DNA of 51,046 nucleotides, taken from the NCBI RefSeq assembly GCF_900218015.1, contig NZ_UFQQ01000030.1:1-51046 (forward strand), written 5' to 3'. The stretch comes from Rhodopseudomonas pentothenatexigens. GTDB taxonomy: Bacteria > Pseudomonadota > Alphaproteobacteria > Rhizobiales > Xanthobacteraceae. Positions 40,555 to 49,602 of this stretch are shown in pieces (positions within the stretch are counted from its first letter, which is position 1; the number at the start of each line of letters is the position of its first letter). Both the position numbers and the translations under genes were made by a program. The notes below the pieces were generated by a model. That model was not told the origin of the DNA. It saw nothing but the letters and a program-made list of their open reading frames with translations, and did not search any database.

Positions 40555-41619
40555 GTGAACGGTTTGATCTCTGTGTTTCGCCGGCTCGAAGGCCCGCAGA
40601 CCAAGGGCCGCGGCAAGCTGTTCTGGTCGGTGTTCGTGCTCGCGCTGATCGGCGCGATCGCGTATCCGATGTTCAGCGACGGCTACACCGTCGGCAACAC
40701 CGCGTACTTCTTCGTCTGGGTGTTCATTGCGCTCAGCCTGTGCCTGATCTGGGGCTATGGCGGCGCGCTGTCGTTCGGCCAGACCGCGTTCTTCGGCATC
40801 GCGGGCTACAGCTACGGCATCCTGACGCTGAACTTCGGCGCGGCGTATGGCTTCACGCTCGTCGCCGTGCTCGCGGCGGTCCTGATCGCCGCGGTGGTGG
40901 CGCTGCTGCTCGGCTATTTCATGTTCTTCGGCCGGATCGAGGGCGTGTTCCTCGGCATCGTCACGCTCGCCGTGACCTTGATGCTGGAGCGCTTCATGGC
41001 CCAGACCGCCGGCCCGGAATGGCGGATCGGTGCGGCGCGGCTCAACGGCTTCAACGGCATGAGCGGGATGCCGCCGATCACCATCCCATGGTTCGATGGG
41101 CCGATCGTGCTGTTCGCCGATGTTGGGCTTTACTATCTGATCCTGGCGCTGGTGGTCGTGGTCTATCTGGGCTTGCGCATCCTGGTGAACTCGTCGTTCG
41201 GCAACGTCATCGTGGCGATCCGTGAGAATCCGGAGCGCGCCGAAATGCTCGGTTACGACATCCGCAAGTATCAGCTCGTCAACTTCGTGATCGGCGCCGG
41301 GCTCGCCGGCCTGTCGGGCGTGCTCTACACCGCCTGGGGCCAGTACATCACCCCGTCGAGCATGGGGATGACGTCGGCGGCGCTGCCGCTGATCTGGGTC
41401 GCGGTCGGTGGCCGCAGCGACCTGACCTCGACGCTGGTCGGCACGCTGGTGGTGCTCGCCGGTTTCCAGGCCCTGACGATCTACGGCAGCCAATATGCGC
41501 TGGTGGTGATGGGGCTTCTGCTGGTGCTCACCGTGTTGATCGCGCCGAATGGCCTGGTGCTGGGAGCAATGAACGTGATCGGCCGGCTCGTCGCCCGCGC
41601 CAAGGGAGGACGGAACTGA
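40555..41619 (+). CDS. Branched-chain/urea-type ABC permease 2 (UrtC-like)
   Basis: A 354-aa LivM/UrtC-type permease with GTG start after GGGAGGCGAGG. About ten hydrophobic segments; the family ALSFGQTAFFGIAGYSYGI and VAIRENPERAEMLGYD (EAA loop) motifs are present. It overlaps the ATPase gene by one base (TGATG). Confidence 0.88.
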   Translation: MNGLISVFRRLEGPQTKGRGKLFWSVFVLALIGAIAYPMFSDGYTVGNTAYFFVWVFIALSLCLIWGYGGALSFGQTAFFGIAGYSYGILTLNFGAAYGFTLVAVLAAVLIAAVVALLLGYFMFFGRIEGVFLGIVTLAVTLMLERFMAQTAGPEWRIGAARLNGFNGMSGMPPITIPWFDGPIVLFADVGLYYLILALVVVVYLGLRILVNSSFGNVIVAIRENPERAEMLGYDIRKYQLVNFVIGAGLAGLSGVLYTAWGQYITPSSMGMTSAALPLIWVAVGGRSDLTSTLVGTLVVLAGFQALTIYGSQYALVVMGLLLVLTVLIAPNGLVLGAMNVIGRLVARAKGGRN

Positions 41620-42341
41620 TGGCGCTGCTGCAACTCCGTGGCCTGAACAAGCATTTCGGCGGGCTGCACGTCACCAATCAGGTCAACCTGTCGTTCGAGA
41701 CCGGCGAGATCCACTGCCTGATCGGCCCCAACGGCGCCGGCAAGAGTACGCTGTTCCGGCTGATCCTCGGCGAATACGCGCCGGGCTCAGGCGAAATCTT
41801 CTTCGCCGGCGAGGATATCACCGCGCTCAAATCGTTCGCGCGGATCGCGCGCGGGCTCTCGGTGAAGTTTCAGGTGCCCGGCGTGTTCAAGGGGCTGTCG
41901 GTGCGTCAGAACCTGGAGATCGCGCTGCAACGGACGCGGCATGGCGCCGAGCTCGACCGGGAGATCGACCGGTTGCTAGCGTTCCTCGGCCTCGAAGCCG
42001 AGCAGAAGCAGACCGCGGGCAATCTCAGCCACGGCCAGAAGCAGTGGCTCGAGATCGGCATGGCGACCAGCCTGAAGCCGCGGATGCTGCTGCTCGACGA
42101 ACCGACCGCGGGCATGTCGCCGGAAGAGACGTTCCAGACCGGCGAGATGGTCAAGCGGCTGAATGCCGAAGGCATGACGGTGCTGGCGATCGAACACGAC
42201 ATGGCGTTCGTCCGCCAGGTCGCGCAGCGCGTCACCGTGCTGCATCTCGGTCAGGTGTTCGCGCAAGGCTCGATCGACGACATCGTCGCCGACGAGCGGG
42301 TCGCGGCGATCTATCTCGGGCAGGCTCATCACCATGCGTAA
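41619..42341 (+). CDS. ABC transporter ATPase 1 (UrtD/LivG-like)
   Basis: A 240-aa ATPase: Walker A GPNGAGKST (37-45), signature NLSHGQKQW (about 136-144, with His in place of the second Ser/Gly as in UrtD), Walker B MLLLDEPTAGMSPEE (about 152-166) and switch His in AIEHDM. Ends with an 8-bp overlap into the next gene. Confidence 0.88.
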   Translation: MALLQLRGLNKHFGGLHVTNQVNLSFETGEIHCLIGPNGAGKSTLFRLILGEYAPGSGEIFFAGEDITALKSFARIARGLSVKFQVPGVFKGLSVRQNLEIALQRTRHGAELDREIDRLLAFLGLEAEQKQTAGNLSHGQKQWLEIGMATSLKPRMLLLDEPTAGMSPEETFQTGEMVKRLNAEGMTVLAIEHDMAFVRQVAQRVTVLHLGQVFAQGSIDDIVADERVAAIYLGQAHHHA

Positions 42342-43047
42342 GGAAGTCATCCTCAACACCGTGGGGCTGCGGGCCGGCTACGGCGGCAAGCCGGTGCTGC
42401 AAGGTCTCGAGATCGAGGTCCGCGAGGGCGAGATCATCGCGGTGATCGGCCGCAACGGCGTCGGCAAGTCGACGCTGATGAAGAGCCTGATCGGCCTGAT
42501 CCCGGCGATGGACGGCTCGATCGTGTTCCGCGGCGACGCCATCGAGCATCTGCCGGCGTTCAAGCGGGCGCGGCTCGGCATCGGCTATGTGCCGCAGGGC
42601 CGCGACGTGTTTCCGCGGCTCAGCGTCGGCGAGAACATCGCGGTCGGGGCGTCGATCAAGGGGCGGCTGACCGAACAGCAGCGGCGCGAGGTGATCGAGA
42701 CGTTTCCGATCCTCGGCGAGCGCTGGAGCCAGCGCGCCGGCACGATGTCCGGCGGCCAGCAGCAGCAGCTCGCGATCGGGCGGGTGCTGGTGGCGGATCC
42801 CGAACTGATCCTGCTCGACGAGCCGTCCGAAGGCATCCAGCCGAACATCGTCCAGGACATCGCCCGCGACATGGTCGCGCTCAACGCCAAGACCGGCGTC
42901 ACCATCATCCTGGTCGAGCAGAATCTCGACATGATCCGGGCGATGGCGCAGCGCTGCTACGTCATGGACAAGGGCCGGATCGTCGCCGACCTCGACCGCG
43001 CCGCGCTCGACGACGAGGCCGAAATGCGCCGCCACCTCGCGGTGTGA
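42334..43047 (+). CDS. ABC transporter ATPase 2 (UrtE/LivF-like)
   Basis: A 237-aa ATPase with Walker A GRNGVGKST (39-47), signature MSGGQQQQL (about 139-147), Walker B LILLDEPSEGIQPN and switch region VEQNLD. The QGRDVFP segment after the Q-loop is typical of LivF/UrtE. It completes a five-gene importer with the binding protein, two permeases and ATPase 1. Confidence 0.9.
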   Translation: MRKEVILNTVGLRAGYGGKPVLQGLEIEVREGEIIAVIGRNGVGKSTLMKSLIGLIPAMDGSIVFRGDAIEHLPAFKRARLGIGYVPQGRDVFPRLSVGENIAVGASIKGRLTEQQRREVIETFPILGERWSQRAGTMSGGQQQQLAIGRVLVADPELILLDEPSEGIQPNIVQDIARDMVALNAKTGVTIILVEQNLDMIRAMAQRCYVMDKGRIVADLDRAALDDEAEMRRHLAV

Positions 43048-43071
43048 CCGAATTCAACAAAGGAGACCAAC

Positions 43072-44061
43072 ATGGCCTGGCAGACTGAATCGATCATGGC
43101 GCGCAAGGGCGTCGCCAAGGGCGTGCGCGGCAAGAGCCACACCATTACAGAGGCCGAGCAGGGCAAGTATCACTACGTCTACGGGCCGTATTTCGACAAG
43201 GTGCTGACCGTCGACCCCGGCGCCGTGGTTGCGGCCGAAACCCACGACGCGTTCGAGGGCGCGATCAAGAGCGAGACCGACGTTCCGTCCAAGATTCTCA
43301 ACTTCCCGTTTCTCAATCCGCAGAACGGCCCGATCTGGGTCAACGGCGCCGAGAAGGGCGATACGCTGGCGGTTTATATCGAGAGCATCGTGCCGCGCGG
43401 GCCGCAGCCGCGCGGCACCACGGTGGTGATGCCGGAATTCGGCGGCCTGGTCGGCACCGGCAACACCGCGCTGCTCAATCCGCCGCTGCCGGAGCGCGTC
43501 AAGAAGCTCGAAATCACCGCCGAGCACGGCACCAAATGGAACGACAAGATCACGCTGCCGTATGAGCCGTTCATCGGCACCATCGGCACCTCGCCGGAGA
43601 TCGAAGCGATCTCGTCGCTGGTTCCGGACTATTACGGCGGCAACATGGACCTTCCGGACGTCGGCGTCGGCGCCATCATCTATCTGCCGGTGAACACCGC
43701 AGGTGCGCTGCTGTATCTCGGCGACTGCCACGCCGCCCAGGGCGACGGTGAACTCTGCGGCGTCGCGATCGAGCATCCGACCGTGACCACGGTGCAGATC
43801 GATCTGATCAAGGGGTGGCCGATCCACTGGCCGCGGCTGGAGACCAAGGATTTCATCATGACGATCGGCTCGGCGCGGCCGATGGAGGATGCCGCCCGCA
43901 TCGCCTACCGCGAACTGTGCCGATGGATGGCGGCGGACTACGGCTTCGACGAGATCGACGCCTATATGCTTCTGACGCAGGCCGGCCGTGTCCGGCTCGG
44001 CAACATGGTCGATCCGAAGTACACGCTCGGAGCGTCGATCAAGAAGTCGTTCCTGGTGTGA
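43072..44061 (+). CDS. fmdA: Acetamidase/formamidase (FmdA/AmdA family)
   Basis: A 329-aa amidase with AAGGAGACC SD. FmdA_AmdA-family segments are visible: VDPGAVVAAETHDAF, GTGNTALLNPPLPE, GDCHAAQGDGELCG (metal/substrate loop) and AYMLLTQAGRVRLGNMVDPK. The enzyme hydrolyses short amides to the carboxylate and ammonia. It is slightly shorter than some formamidases (about 400 aa) and similar to acetamidase subunits. Placement directly after the importer makes an uptake-hydrolysis cassette for nitrogen acquisition. Confidence 0.85.
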   Translation: MAWQTESIMARKGVAKGVRGKSHTITEAEQGKYHYVYGPYFDKVLTVDPGAVVAAETHDAFEGAIKSETDVPSKILNFPFLNPQNGPIWVNGAEKGDTLAVYIESIVPRGPQPRGTTVVMPEFGGLVGTGNTALLNPPLPERVKKLEITAEHGTKWNDKITLPYEPFIGTIGTSPEIEAISSLVPDYYGGNMDLPDVGVGAIIYLPVNTAGALLYLGDCHAAQGDGELCGVAIEHPTVTTVQIDLIKGWPIHWPRLETKDFIMTIGSARPMEDAARIAYRELCRWMAADYGFDEIDAYMLLTQAGRVRLGNMVDPKYTLGASIKKSFLV

Positions 44062-44075
44062 GGGGAGCGACGGCG

Positions 44076-45815
44076 ATGTCGCAACTGCTGAAGGTCGCTA
44101 CCGTTCAGTTCGAGCCGATCATGGCCGAGAAGGAGCGCAACATCGCGCGCCTGCTCGATCTGTGTGAGGAGGCGGCGGTGGGCGGCGCCAAACTGATCGT
44201 CACCCCGGAGATGGGCACCACCGGCTATTGCTGGTTCGATCGCGCTGAGGTAGCGCCGTTCGTCGAGCCGATCCCGGGGCCGACCACGGCGCGGTTCGCC
44301 GAACTGGCGCGCAAGCACGATTGCTATATCGTCGTCGGCCTTCCGGAGGTCGATGAGGACGGCATCTATTTCAATTCCGCCGTTCTGATCGGCCCGGAGG
44401 GATTGATCGGGCGTCACCGGAAGACGCATCCTTACATCTCCGAGCCGAAATGGTCGGCGGCGGGCGATCTGCACAATCAGGTGTTCGACACCCCGATCGG
44501 GCGGATTTCGCTGTTGATCTGCATGGACATCCATTTCGTCGAGACGGCGCGACTGATGGCGCTAGGCGGTGCCGATATCATCTGCCACATCTCCAATTGG
44601 CTCGCCGAACGCACCCCTGCGCCGTATTGGATCAGCCGGGCGTTCGAAAATTCCTGCTACGTGATCGAGAGCAATCGCTGGGGGCTGGAGCGGACCGTGC
44701 AGTTCTCCGGCGGAAGCTGCGTGATCGCGCCGGACGGCAGCATCGCCACCGTGATCGACGGCGGCGACGGCGTGGCGTTCGCCGAGATCGATCTTGAAAC
44801 CGCGCGGGCGCGGCGGATCGGCGGCGAGGCGGTGTTCCGGCAGCGGCGGCCGGAACTGTATCCGGAGCTGCTGACCGGCACCTTCAGTTGGAATCCGTAC
44901 GACTTCTTTGGGCTTTACGGCCACGAGGCCTGGCCGAAGGGCAAGCGCTCCAGGCTCAGCGCCGCGCAGTTCGCCCCGAGCGGCGACATCAGCGCCAATC
45001 TCGATCGGATCGAGACGCTGGCGCGACAGGCGAAGGCCGCCGGCGCGGAGATGGTGGTGTTTCCGGAATTGAGCCTTACCGGGCTGGATGATCCGGCGCG
45101 TACTGCCGTCGCTGTGCCGAGTCCGGCGACTGACCGGCTCGCTGCGCTGGCGGGCGAGCTGTCGCTGCATCTTGTCTGCGGCCTCGCCGAGCGCGACGGC
45201 GACGTGCTGTACAACAGCGCGGCGCTGATCGCCCCGGACGGCGGCATCACCACCTATCGCAAGACGCATTTGACCGAGGACGAGCGGAGCTGGGCTACGG
45301 CTGGTGACAGCTTCGTCTTGAACGATACGCCGCTCGGCCGGGTCGGCCTGCTGATCGGCCACGATGCGATGTTTCCAGAAGCCGGCCGCGTGCTGGCGCT
45401 GCGCGGCTGTGACATCATCGCGTGCCCGGCGGCGATCGCGACGCGGTTCAGCACGCCGCATGCCGGCACCAGCGTCTCTCAGCCGGCGCCGATCCCGACC
45501 GGCGCCGATCCGCACCACTGGCACCACTTCCGGGTCCGCGCCGGCGAAAACAACGTGTTCTTCGCTTTCGCCAACGTTGCCGATACGGCGCGCGGCTATC
45601 CGGGGCTGAGCGGCGTGTTCGGACCGGACACCTTCGAATTCCCGCGCCGCGAGGCACTGATCGAAGGCGGGGAGGGCGTCGCCACCGCGACGATCGACAC
45701 CTCCAATCTCGACAGCGTTTATCCGACCAACGTGGTGCGGCGGAAGGATCTGGTGGCGATGCGGATGCCGCACAGCTACCGGCCGCTGGTGCAGGCCGTC
45801 GCCGGCAACTACTAA
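44076..45815 (+). CDS. Tandem carbon-nitrogen hydrolase fusion, second domain lacks catalytic Cys
   Basis: A 579-aa protein of two nitrilase-superfamily domains. Domain 1 (about 1-265) has the complete Glu-Lys-Cys triad: E45 (TPEMGTTG), K116 (RHRKTHP) and C149 (LLICMD). Domain 2 (about 293-579) has E331 (FPELSLTG) and K396 (TYRKTHLT), but the aligned position of the nucleophile is Gly428 (LLIGHDAMFPE). So domain 2 should be inactive, perhaps structural or ligand-binding. ATG 44076 is chosen for its GAGGGGAG SD and N-terminal fit; the frame extends upstream inside fmdA. The substrate is probably an amide or nitrile related to the operon. Confidence 0.85.
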   Translation: MSQLLKVATVQFEPIMAEKERNIARLLDLCEEAAVGGAKLIVTPEMGTTGYCWFDRAEVAPFVEPIPGPTTARFAELARKHDCYIVVGLPEVDEDGIYFNSAVLIGPEGLIGRHRKTHPYISEPKWSAAGDLHNQVFDTPIGRISLLICMDIHFVETARLMALGGADIICHISNWLAERTPAPYWISRAFENSCYVIESNRWGLERTVQFSGGSCVIAPDGSIATVIDGGDGVAFAEIDLETARARRIGGEAVFRQRRPELYPELLTGTFSWNPYDFFGLYGHEAWPKGKRSRLSAAQFAPSGDISANLDRIETLARQAKAAGAEMVVFPELSLTGLDDPARTAVAVPSPATDRLAALAGELSLHLVCGLAERDGDVLYNSAALIAPDGGITTYRKTHLTEDERSWATAGDSFVLNDTPLGRVGLLIGHDAMFPEAGRVLALRGCDIIACPAAIATRFSTPHAGTSVSQPAPIPTGADPHHWHHFRVRAGENNVFFAFANVADTARGYPGLSGVFGPDTFEFPRREALIEGGEGVATATIDTSNLDSVYPTNVVRRKDLVAMRMPHSYRPLVQAVAGNY

Positions 45816-45830
45816 CCAAGGGGAGCGAGC

Positions 45831-46590
45831 ATGGATCTGGGATTGAAGGGCGCCAAGGTACTGGTCACCGGCGGCACCAAAGGCATCGGGCGGGCGATCG
45901 CCGAAACCTTCGCAGCCGAAGGCGCGCATGTCGGCCTGTGCGCGCAATGCGGCAGAGGTCGACAGCGCGGTGGCGGCGCTGCAGGCGACCGGCGTGTCGG
46001 CCTTCGGCGGCGCCGTGGATGTGTCCGATGGCCCGGGGTTGAAAGCATGGGTCGCCGACATGGCGGCCAAGCTCGGCGGCATCGATGTGGTGGTCGCAAA
46101 CGTCAGCGCGCTGGCCATCGGCTCGGACGAAGAGAGCTGGGCCAAGGGCTTCGCCACCGACATGATGGGTACGGTGCGGCTGGTCGACGCCGCGATGCCG
46201 TTTCTCGAACAGAGCCAGCAGCCGGCGATCGTCACCGTCTCCAGCGTGTCGGGGCGTGAGATCGACTTCGCGGCCGGACCGTATGGCACCTTCAAGGCGG
46301 CGATCATCCACTATACCCAGGGTCTCGCGTATCAGCTCGCCGGCAAGGGAATCCGCGCCAACACCGTCTCGCCCGGCAATACGTATTTCGAGGGCGGCGT
46401 GTGGGAGCAGATCAAGAACGGCAACCCCGATCTCTACAACACCGCGCTGGCTCTCAACCCGACCGGCCGGATGGGCACGCCGCAGGAGATGGCGAATGCC
46501 GTGGTGTTTCTGGCCAGCCGTGCCGCCAGCTTCATCACCGGGACGAACGTCGTGGTCGACGGGGCGCTGACCCGCGGTGTGCAGTTCTGA
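45831..46590 (+). pseudogene. Short-chain dehydrogenase with a 2-bp frameshift
   Basis: An SDR of about 253 aa split between two frames. The N-terminal cofactor motif TGGTKGIG (13-20) is read in the first frame from ATG 45831. The rest (DVSDGPG, VVANVSALAIG, and the YGTFK active-site motif of the Y-x3-K type) is read in the second frame ending at 46590. The break falls in a CG dinucleotide run near 45935-45945: restoring one CG unit rejoins both halves. It is the last gene of the amide cluster. Sequencing error, a recent mutation or phase variation are all possible. Confidence 0.75.
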
Positions 46591-46757
46591 TCAACGACGG
46601 CCCGGAAGTTGCCGTTCTATTTCTGTGCAATGGAATGATGCTGGCCTCCAATACCGTCGTTGCGTTGTGACGACGAAATAACTGCGGACCGCGTCCTGAT
46701 CAGTTGCGACGCGGCCCACGGATCAGGCTATACAGCCGCGTTTCCGGGGAGGACGCG
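46591..46757. other. Intergenic region
   Basis: CCGCGTC-N12-GACGCGG (46689-46714) forms a 7-bp hairpin without a T-run. Nothing else seen. Confidence 0.3.
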
Positions 46758-46943
46758 GTGCCGAGTAGCAGCAGTGACTGCGCGATCTGCCGATCCGCGA
46801 CCGAGCTGCTGCGCGCGCGGCCATTGCTCGAGGGCTATGAGCTCCGCGACTACCCGTGTCCGCAATGCGGCGGCGTATTTCAGATCGTGGTCAAATGCGA
46901 GGAAACTCGGCCGACTCAGCGGCCGAAGCCGGACAACCGTTGA
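46758..46943 (+). CDS. Small four-cysteine (zinc-ribbon-like) protein
   Basis: A 61-aa protein from the GTG at 46758, which follows GGGGAGGA. Two CxxC pairs (DCAICRSA and YPCPQCGGV), 30-40 residues apart, suggest a zinc ribbon. The end overlaps the 3' end of modC by 53 bp on the opposite strand. Family unknown. Confidence 0.5.
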   Translation: MPSSSSDCAICRSATELLRARPLLEGYELRDYPCPQCGGVFQIVVKCEETRPTQRPKPDNR

Positions 46944-47826
46944 GACGATCGCGGTGTCCGGGCGCGTGCCGCTGGACAACGGCGTCGTCGATCCGAAGCG
47001 TCACCGGATCGCCGACGCCGAGGCCGGAGACCTCCGACAGGCGCAGCCGCAATGTCCGGCCTTCGACCAGCACCGCACAGGCGTCGCTGCTGTCGCACGC
47101 GCCGAGATAGATGCCGGTGAGGAGCAGCGGATCTTCGCCTACAGCGCCGACAAGCGACGCCGCAGGTGTGCCGTCGAACACGACCTCACCATGCTCGAGC
47201 CGGATCACGCGGTCGGCGAGGCGGAGGATTTCGGACGGATCATGGCTGACCAGCAGCGTGGTGGTGCCGAAGCGCCGATGCAGCCGCAACAGATCGTCCT
47301 GCAGCTTGCGTCGCATCGCCGGATCGAGCGCCGACAGCGGTTCGTCGAGCATCAGCAGCGAAGGTTGCCGCGCCAGCGCCCGGATCAGCGCCAGCCTCTG
47401 CTTCTGTCCGCCCGACAGACGGTCAGGCATGGCGTCGGCCAGCCCATCGAGCTCCACCAGTTGCAGCAGCTCGTCGACCTCATCGGAACGCGCGCGTGAA
47501 CCGATCGCATAGTCGACATTGCCGCGCACCGTCATGTTCGGAAACAGCGCGTAGTCCTGAAACACCAGTCCGATCGAACGCTGGCGCGTCGGCACGTGGA
47601 TCCGTGCCGCGGTGTCGCACCACAATGCCGTCCCGACGCGGACGCGACCCTCGGCGGGCCGTGCCAGCCCCGCTATGGCGCGAAGCAGGGTGGTCTTACC
47701 GGACCCGGAGGGACCGGCAATCGCCACCAGCGCTCCCGTCGCGATCTTAAGGTCGATATCGAGTGCGAACGGTCCGGCCGGGCCGGTCAGCGGCATCCGA
47801 ACCTGCAGCGCGATCTCCTCAGCCAT
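46891..47826 (-). CDS. modC: Molybdate ABC transporter ATP-binding protein
   Basis: A 311-aa ATPase. Walker A is GPSGSGKTT (about 39-47), signature LSGGQKQRL, Walker B LLMLDEPLSALD and switch His SHDPSE. The C-terminal region about 235-295 is a TOBE-type oxyanion-binding domain (VLVEGRTLRLRLSEVSGLGV, DPVTLRI). It is encoded divergently from modAB, unlike the usual modABC order. It imports molybdate, needed for the nitrogenase cofactor, consistent with draTG. Confidence 0.85.
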   Translation of the reverse strand: MAEEIALQVRMPLTGPAGPFALDIDLKIATGALVAIAGPSGSGKTTLLRAIAGLARPAEGRVRVGTALWCDTAARIHVPTRQRSIGLVFQDYALFPNMTVRGNVDYAIGSRARSDEVDELLQLVELDGLADAMPDRLSGGQKQRLALIRALARQPSLLMLDEPLSALDPAMRRKLQDDLLRLHRRFGTTTLLVSHDPSEILRLADRVIRLEHGEVVFDGTPAASLVGAVGEDPLLLTGIYLGACDSSDACAVLVEGRTLRLRLSEVSGLGVGDPVTLRIDDAVVQRHAPGHRDRLNGCPASAAESAEFPRI

Positions 47827-47857
47827 TGTCTTGCATCCGGTGCCATGGTGCGGTTAT

Positions 47858-47881
47858 CGTTATATAGTGAAATATACAACG
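47858..47881. promoter_or_regulatory. ModE-like palindrome between modC and modA
   Basis: CGTTATATA-N6-TATACAACG (one mismatch between arms) resembles ModE Mo-boxes, which carry CGTTATATA-type arms. It sits in the 108-bp divergent promoter region and would allow repression of both transcripts when molybdate is plentiful. No modE gene is in the window. Confidence 0.6.
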
Positions 47882-47934
47882 GCCTCCGGGCCTGCTAGCA
47901 AGGGTCCGATTGTTCAAGCCAAGCGGGGGGTGGG

Positions 47935-48660
47935 ATGTCTGTGTGGACCAAGGCGGCGGTTGTCGGCGCTGCGATGATGTCGTGGGCGGGGCCGGTCGTA
48001 GCCGAAGAGATCACCTTGGCGGCGGGCGCCGGCTATCGGCGGCCGATCGCCGAGCTGGCCACGGCCTACGAGAAGCAGTCCGGCGACAAGCTGCTGCAGG
48101 TGTACGGCCACATGGGCCAGGTGCTGGCGCAGGCCCGGGAAAGCAGTCAGATCGTCCTGGTGTGCGGCGACAAAGCGGTGCTGGAGAAGGCCAAGGATCT
48201 CGGCTTTGCGCAGATCGCGCCGCTCGGCATCGGCCGGCTGGTGATCGCCTATCGCAAGGGGCTGGCACTCGCGAAGCCTGAAGACGTGTCGGCGCCCGAG
48301 GTCAAGCGGATCGGCATCCCGGATCAGGCCAGCGCGGTGTACGGCAAGGCCGGTCGGCAGTTTCTCGAACGCAGCGGGCTCGCCGCGACGGTCGATCCAC
48401 GGCTGGTCCCGGTCGCGACGGTGCCGCAGGTGACCAGCTACGTCGCCAGCGGCGAAGTCGATGCCGGCTTCATCAACGCCACCGATGCGATCGGCGCGGC
48501 CGGTAACATCGGCGGCTATGTCGCGGTCGACAGCAAGCTGTACGATCCGGTCGAGATCGTCTGCGGCGTACGGCCCCCGGCCGCGAAGGCCGCCGATGGC
48601 TTCGTGCAATTCCTCGGCACCGAGCAGGCTCGTACCATCCTGCAGCGCCACGGATTGTAA
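47935..48660 (+). CDS. modA: Molybdate-binding periplasmic protein
   Basis: A 241-aa substrate-binding protein with signal peptide (MSVWTKAAVVGAAMMSWAGP, cleaved after VVA). The ModA-like pattern includes ITLAAGAGYRRPIAELATAY and the C-terminal VASGEVDAGFINATDA. It differs from classical ModA in the binding-loop start (AGAGY in place of AAASL), so it may bind a related oxyanion. It is followed 6 bp later by modB. Confidence 0.75.
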   Translation: MSVWTKAAVVGAAMMSWAGPVVAEEITLAAGAGYRRPIAELATAYEKQSGDKLLQVYGHMGQVLAQARESSQIVLVCGDKAVLEKAKDLGFAQIAPLGIGRLVIAYRKGLALAKPEDVSAPEVKRIGIPDQASAVYGKAGRQFLERSGLAATVDPRLVPVATVPQVTSYVASGEVDAGFINATDAIGAAGNIGGYVAVDSKLYDPVEIVCGVRPPAAKAADGFVQFLGTEQARTILQRHGL

Positions 48661-48666
48661 GCCGCG

Positions 48667-49362
48667 ATGCTGGCAGCGGCGATCGAGGCGCTACGCGATC
48701 CGGCGCTGATCGCCCCCGCGCTGCTGTCGCTCGAGATCGCCGCTGCGACCCTGGTGCTGCACATCGTGCTCGGCACCTTGCTCGGCTGGGCGCTGGCGCA
48801 GCGATCGTGGCCGGGCCGCACCGTGCTCGACGCGCTGGTGACGATTCCGCTGGTGTTTCCGCCGATCGCGCTCGGTTTCTTCCTGCTGCTGCTGCTCGGC
48901 CGCCGCAGCCCGGTCGGGCAGTGGCTCGATGCCGGGTTCGGCTTCAGCTTCGTGTTCTCGGTCGAGGGCGTGCTGTTGGCCTCGGTGATCGCCGGCCTGC
49001 CGCTGGTGGTCAAGCCGATCGAGGCGGCGATCGCCAGCGTGTCCCGCAGCCTCGGCGAGGCGTCGCGCACCCTCGGCCGCAACGAGCTGGAGACCTTCCT
49101 GTTCGTGATTCTGCCGAACATCCGCGGCGCGATCGTCGCCGGCCTGGTGCTCGGCACCGCGCGATCGCTCGGCGAGGTCGGCATCACCTTGATGCTCGGC
49201 GGCAATATCGTCGGCAAGACCAACACGATCTCGCTCGAAGTCTACAACGCGGTGTTCAATGGCGAATACGGCCGTGCGGTGGTGTTGTCGGGGCTGCTCG
49301 GCATGGTGTCGCTGGGCGTGTTCGCACTGCTGCGGCGGGCGTCGCGGCCGATCCCGAATTGA
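48667..49362 (+). CDS. modB: Molybdate ABC transporter permease
   Basis: A 231-aa CysTW-type permease with about five hydrophobic helices. The EAA-loop segment EAAIASVSRSLGEASRTLG (with the usual G at a fixed distance) couples to ModC, and ARSLGEVGITLMLGG is typical of ModB. Operon with modA. Confidence 0.88.
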   Translation: MLAAAIEALRDPALIAPALLSLEIAAATLVLHIVLGTLLGWALAQRSWPGRTVLDALVTIPLVFPPIALGFFLLLLLGRRSPVGQWLDAGFGFSFVFSVEGVLLASVIAGLPLVVKPIEAAIASVSRSLGEASRTLGRNELETFLFVILPNIRGAIVAGLVLGTARSLGEVGITLMLGGNIVGKTNTISLEVYNAVFNGEYGRAVVLSGLLGMVSLGVFALLRRASRPIPN

Positions 49363-49380
49363 GCGCGGACCGCCCGAGTC

Positions 49381-49602
49381 CTATCGATCGCGCGACAGCT
49401 TGGCGCCGAGCTTCTTCAGTGAATCGGGCGAGGGCGGCGCATTCTTGAATTCACGGATCGCTTCCGCCAGTTCCTGGTCGGTCATCGGCGTGGACGGCTG
49501 TCTCAGGCTCCCGCCCGCCAGACCGTTCGCGATCAGATCGAGATGTTCGTCGGATCCGTCGAAGAACTGGCGGATGCGTGCGAGAAAGGCTCTGTAGGGC
49601 AA
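49381..49602 (-). CDS. Small hypothetical protein
   Basis: A 73-aa frame with TTG start preceded by GGAGGT four bases upstream. The sequence has an N-terminal helix (PYRAFLARIRQFFDGSDE) and a polar C-terminus (TDQELAEAIREFKNAPPSPD). No family recognised. It is convergent with modB. Confidence 0.45.
   Translation of the reverse strand: MPYRAFLARIRQFFDGSDEHLDLIANGLAGGSLRQPSTPMTDQELAEAIREFKNAPPSPDSLKKLGAKLSRDR

Noticed and set aside
40231-41493. A 420-aa minus-strand frame opposite permease 2.
   Set aside because: Asp/His/Arg-rich mirror of hydrophobic codons; no protein-like features.
44562-46307. A 581-aa minus-strand frame across the nitrilase and SDR genes.
   Set aside because: Shadow of high-GC coding sequence; the plus strand carries recognised catalytic motifs.
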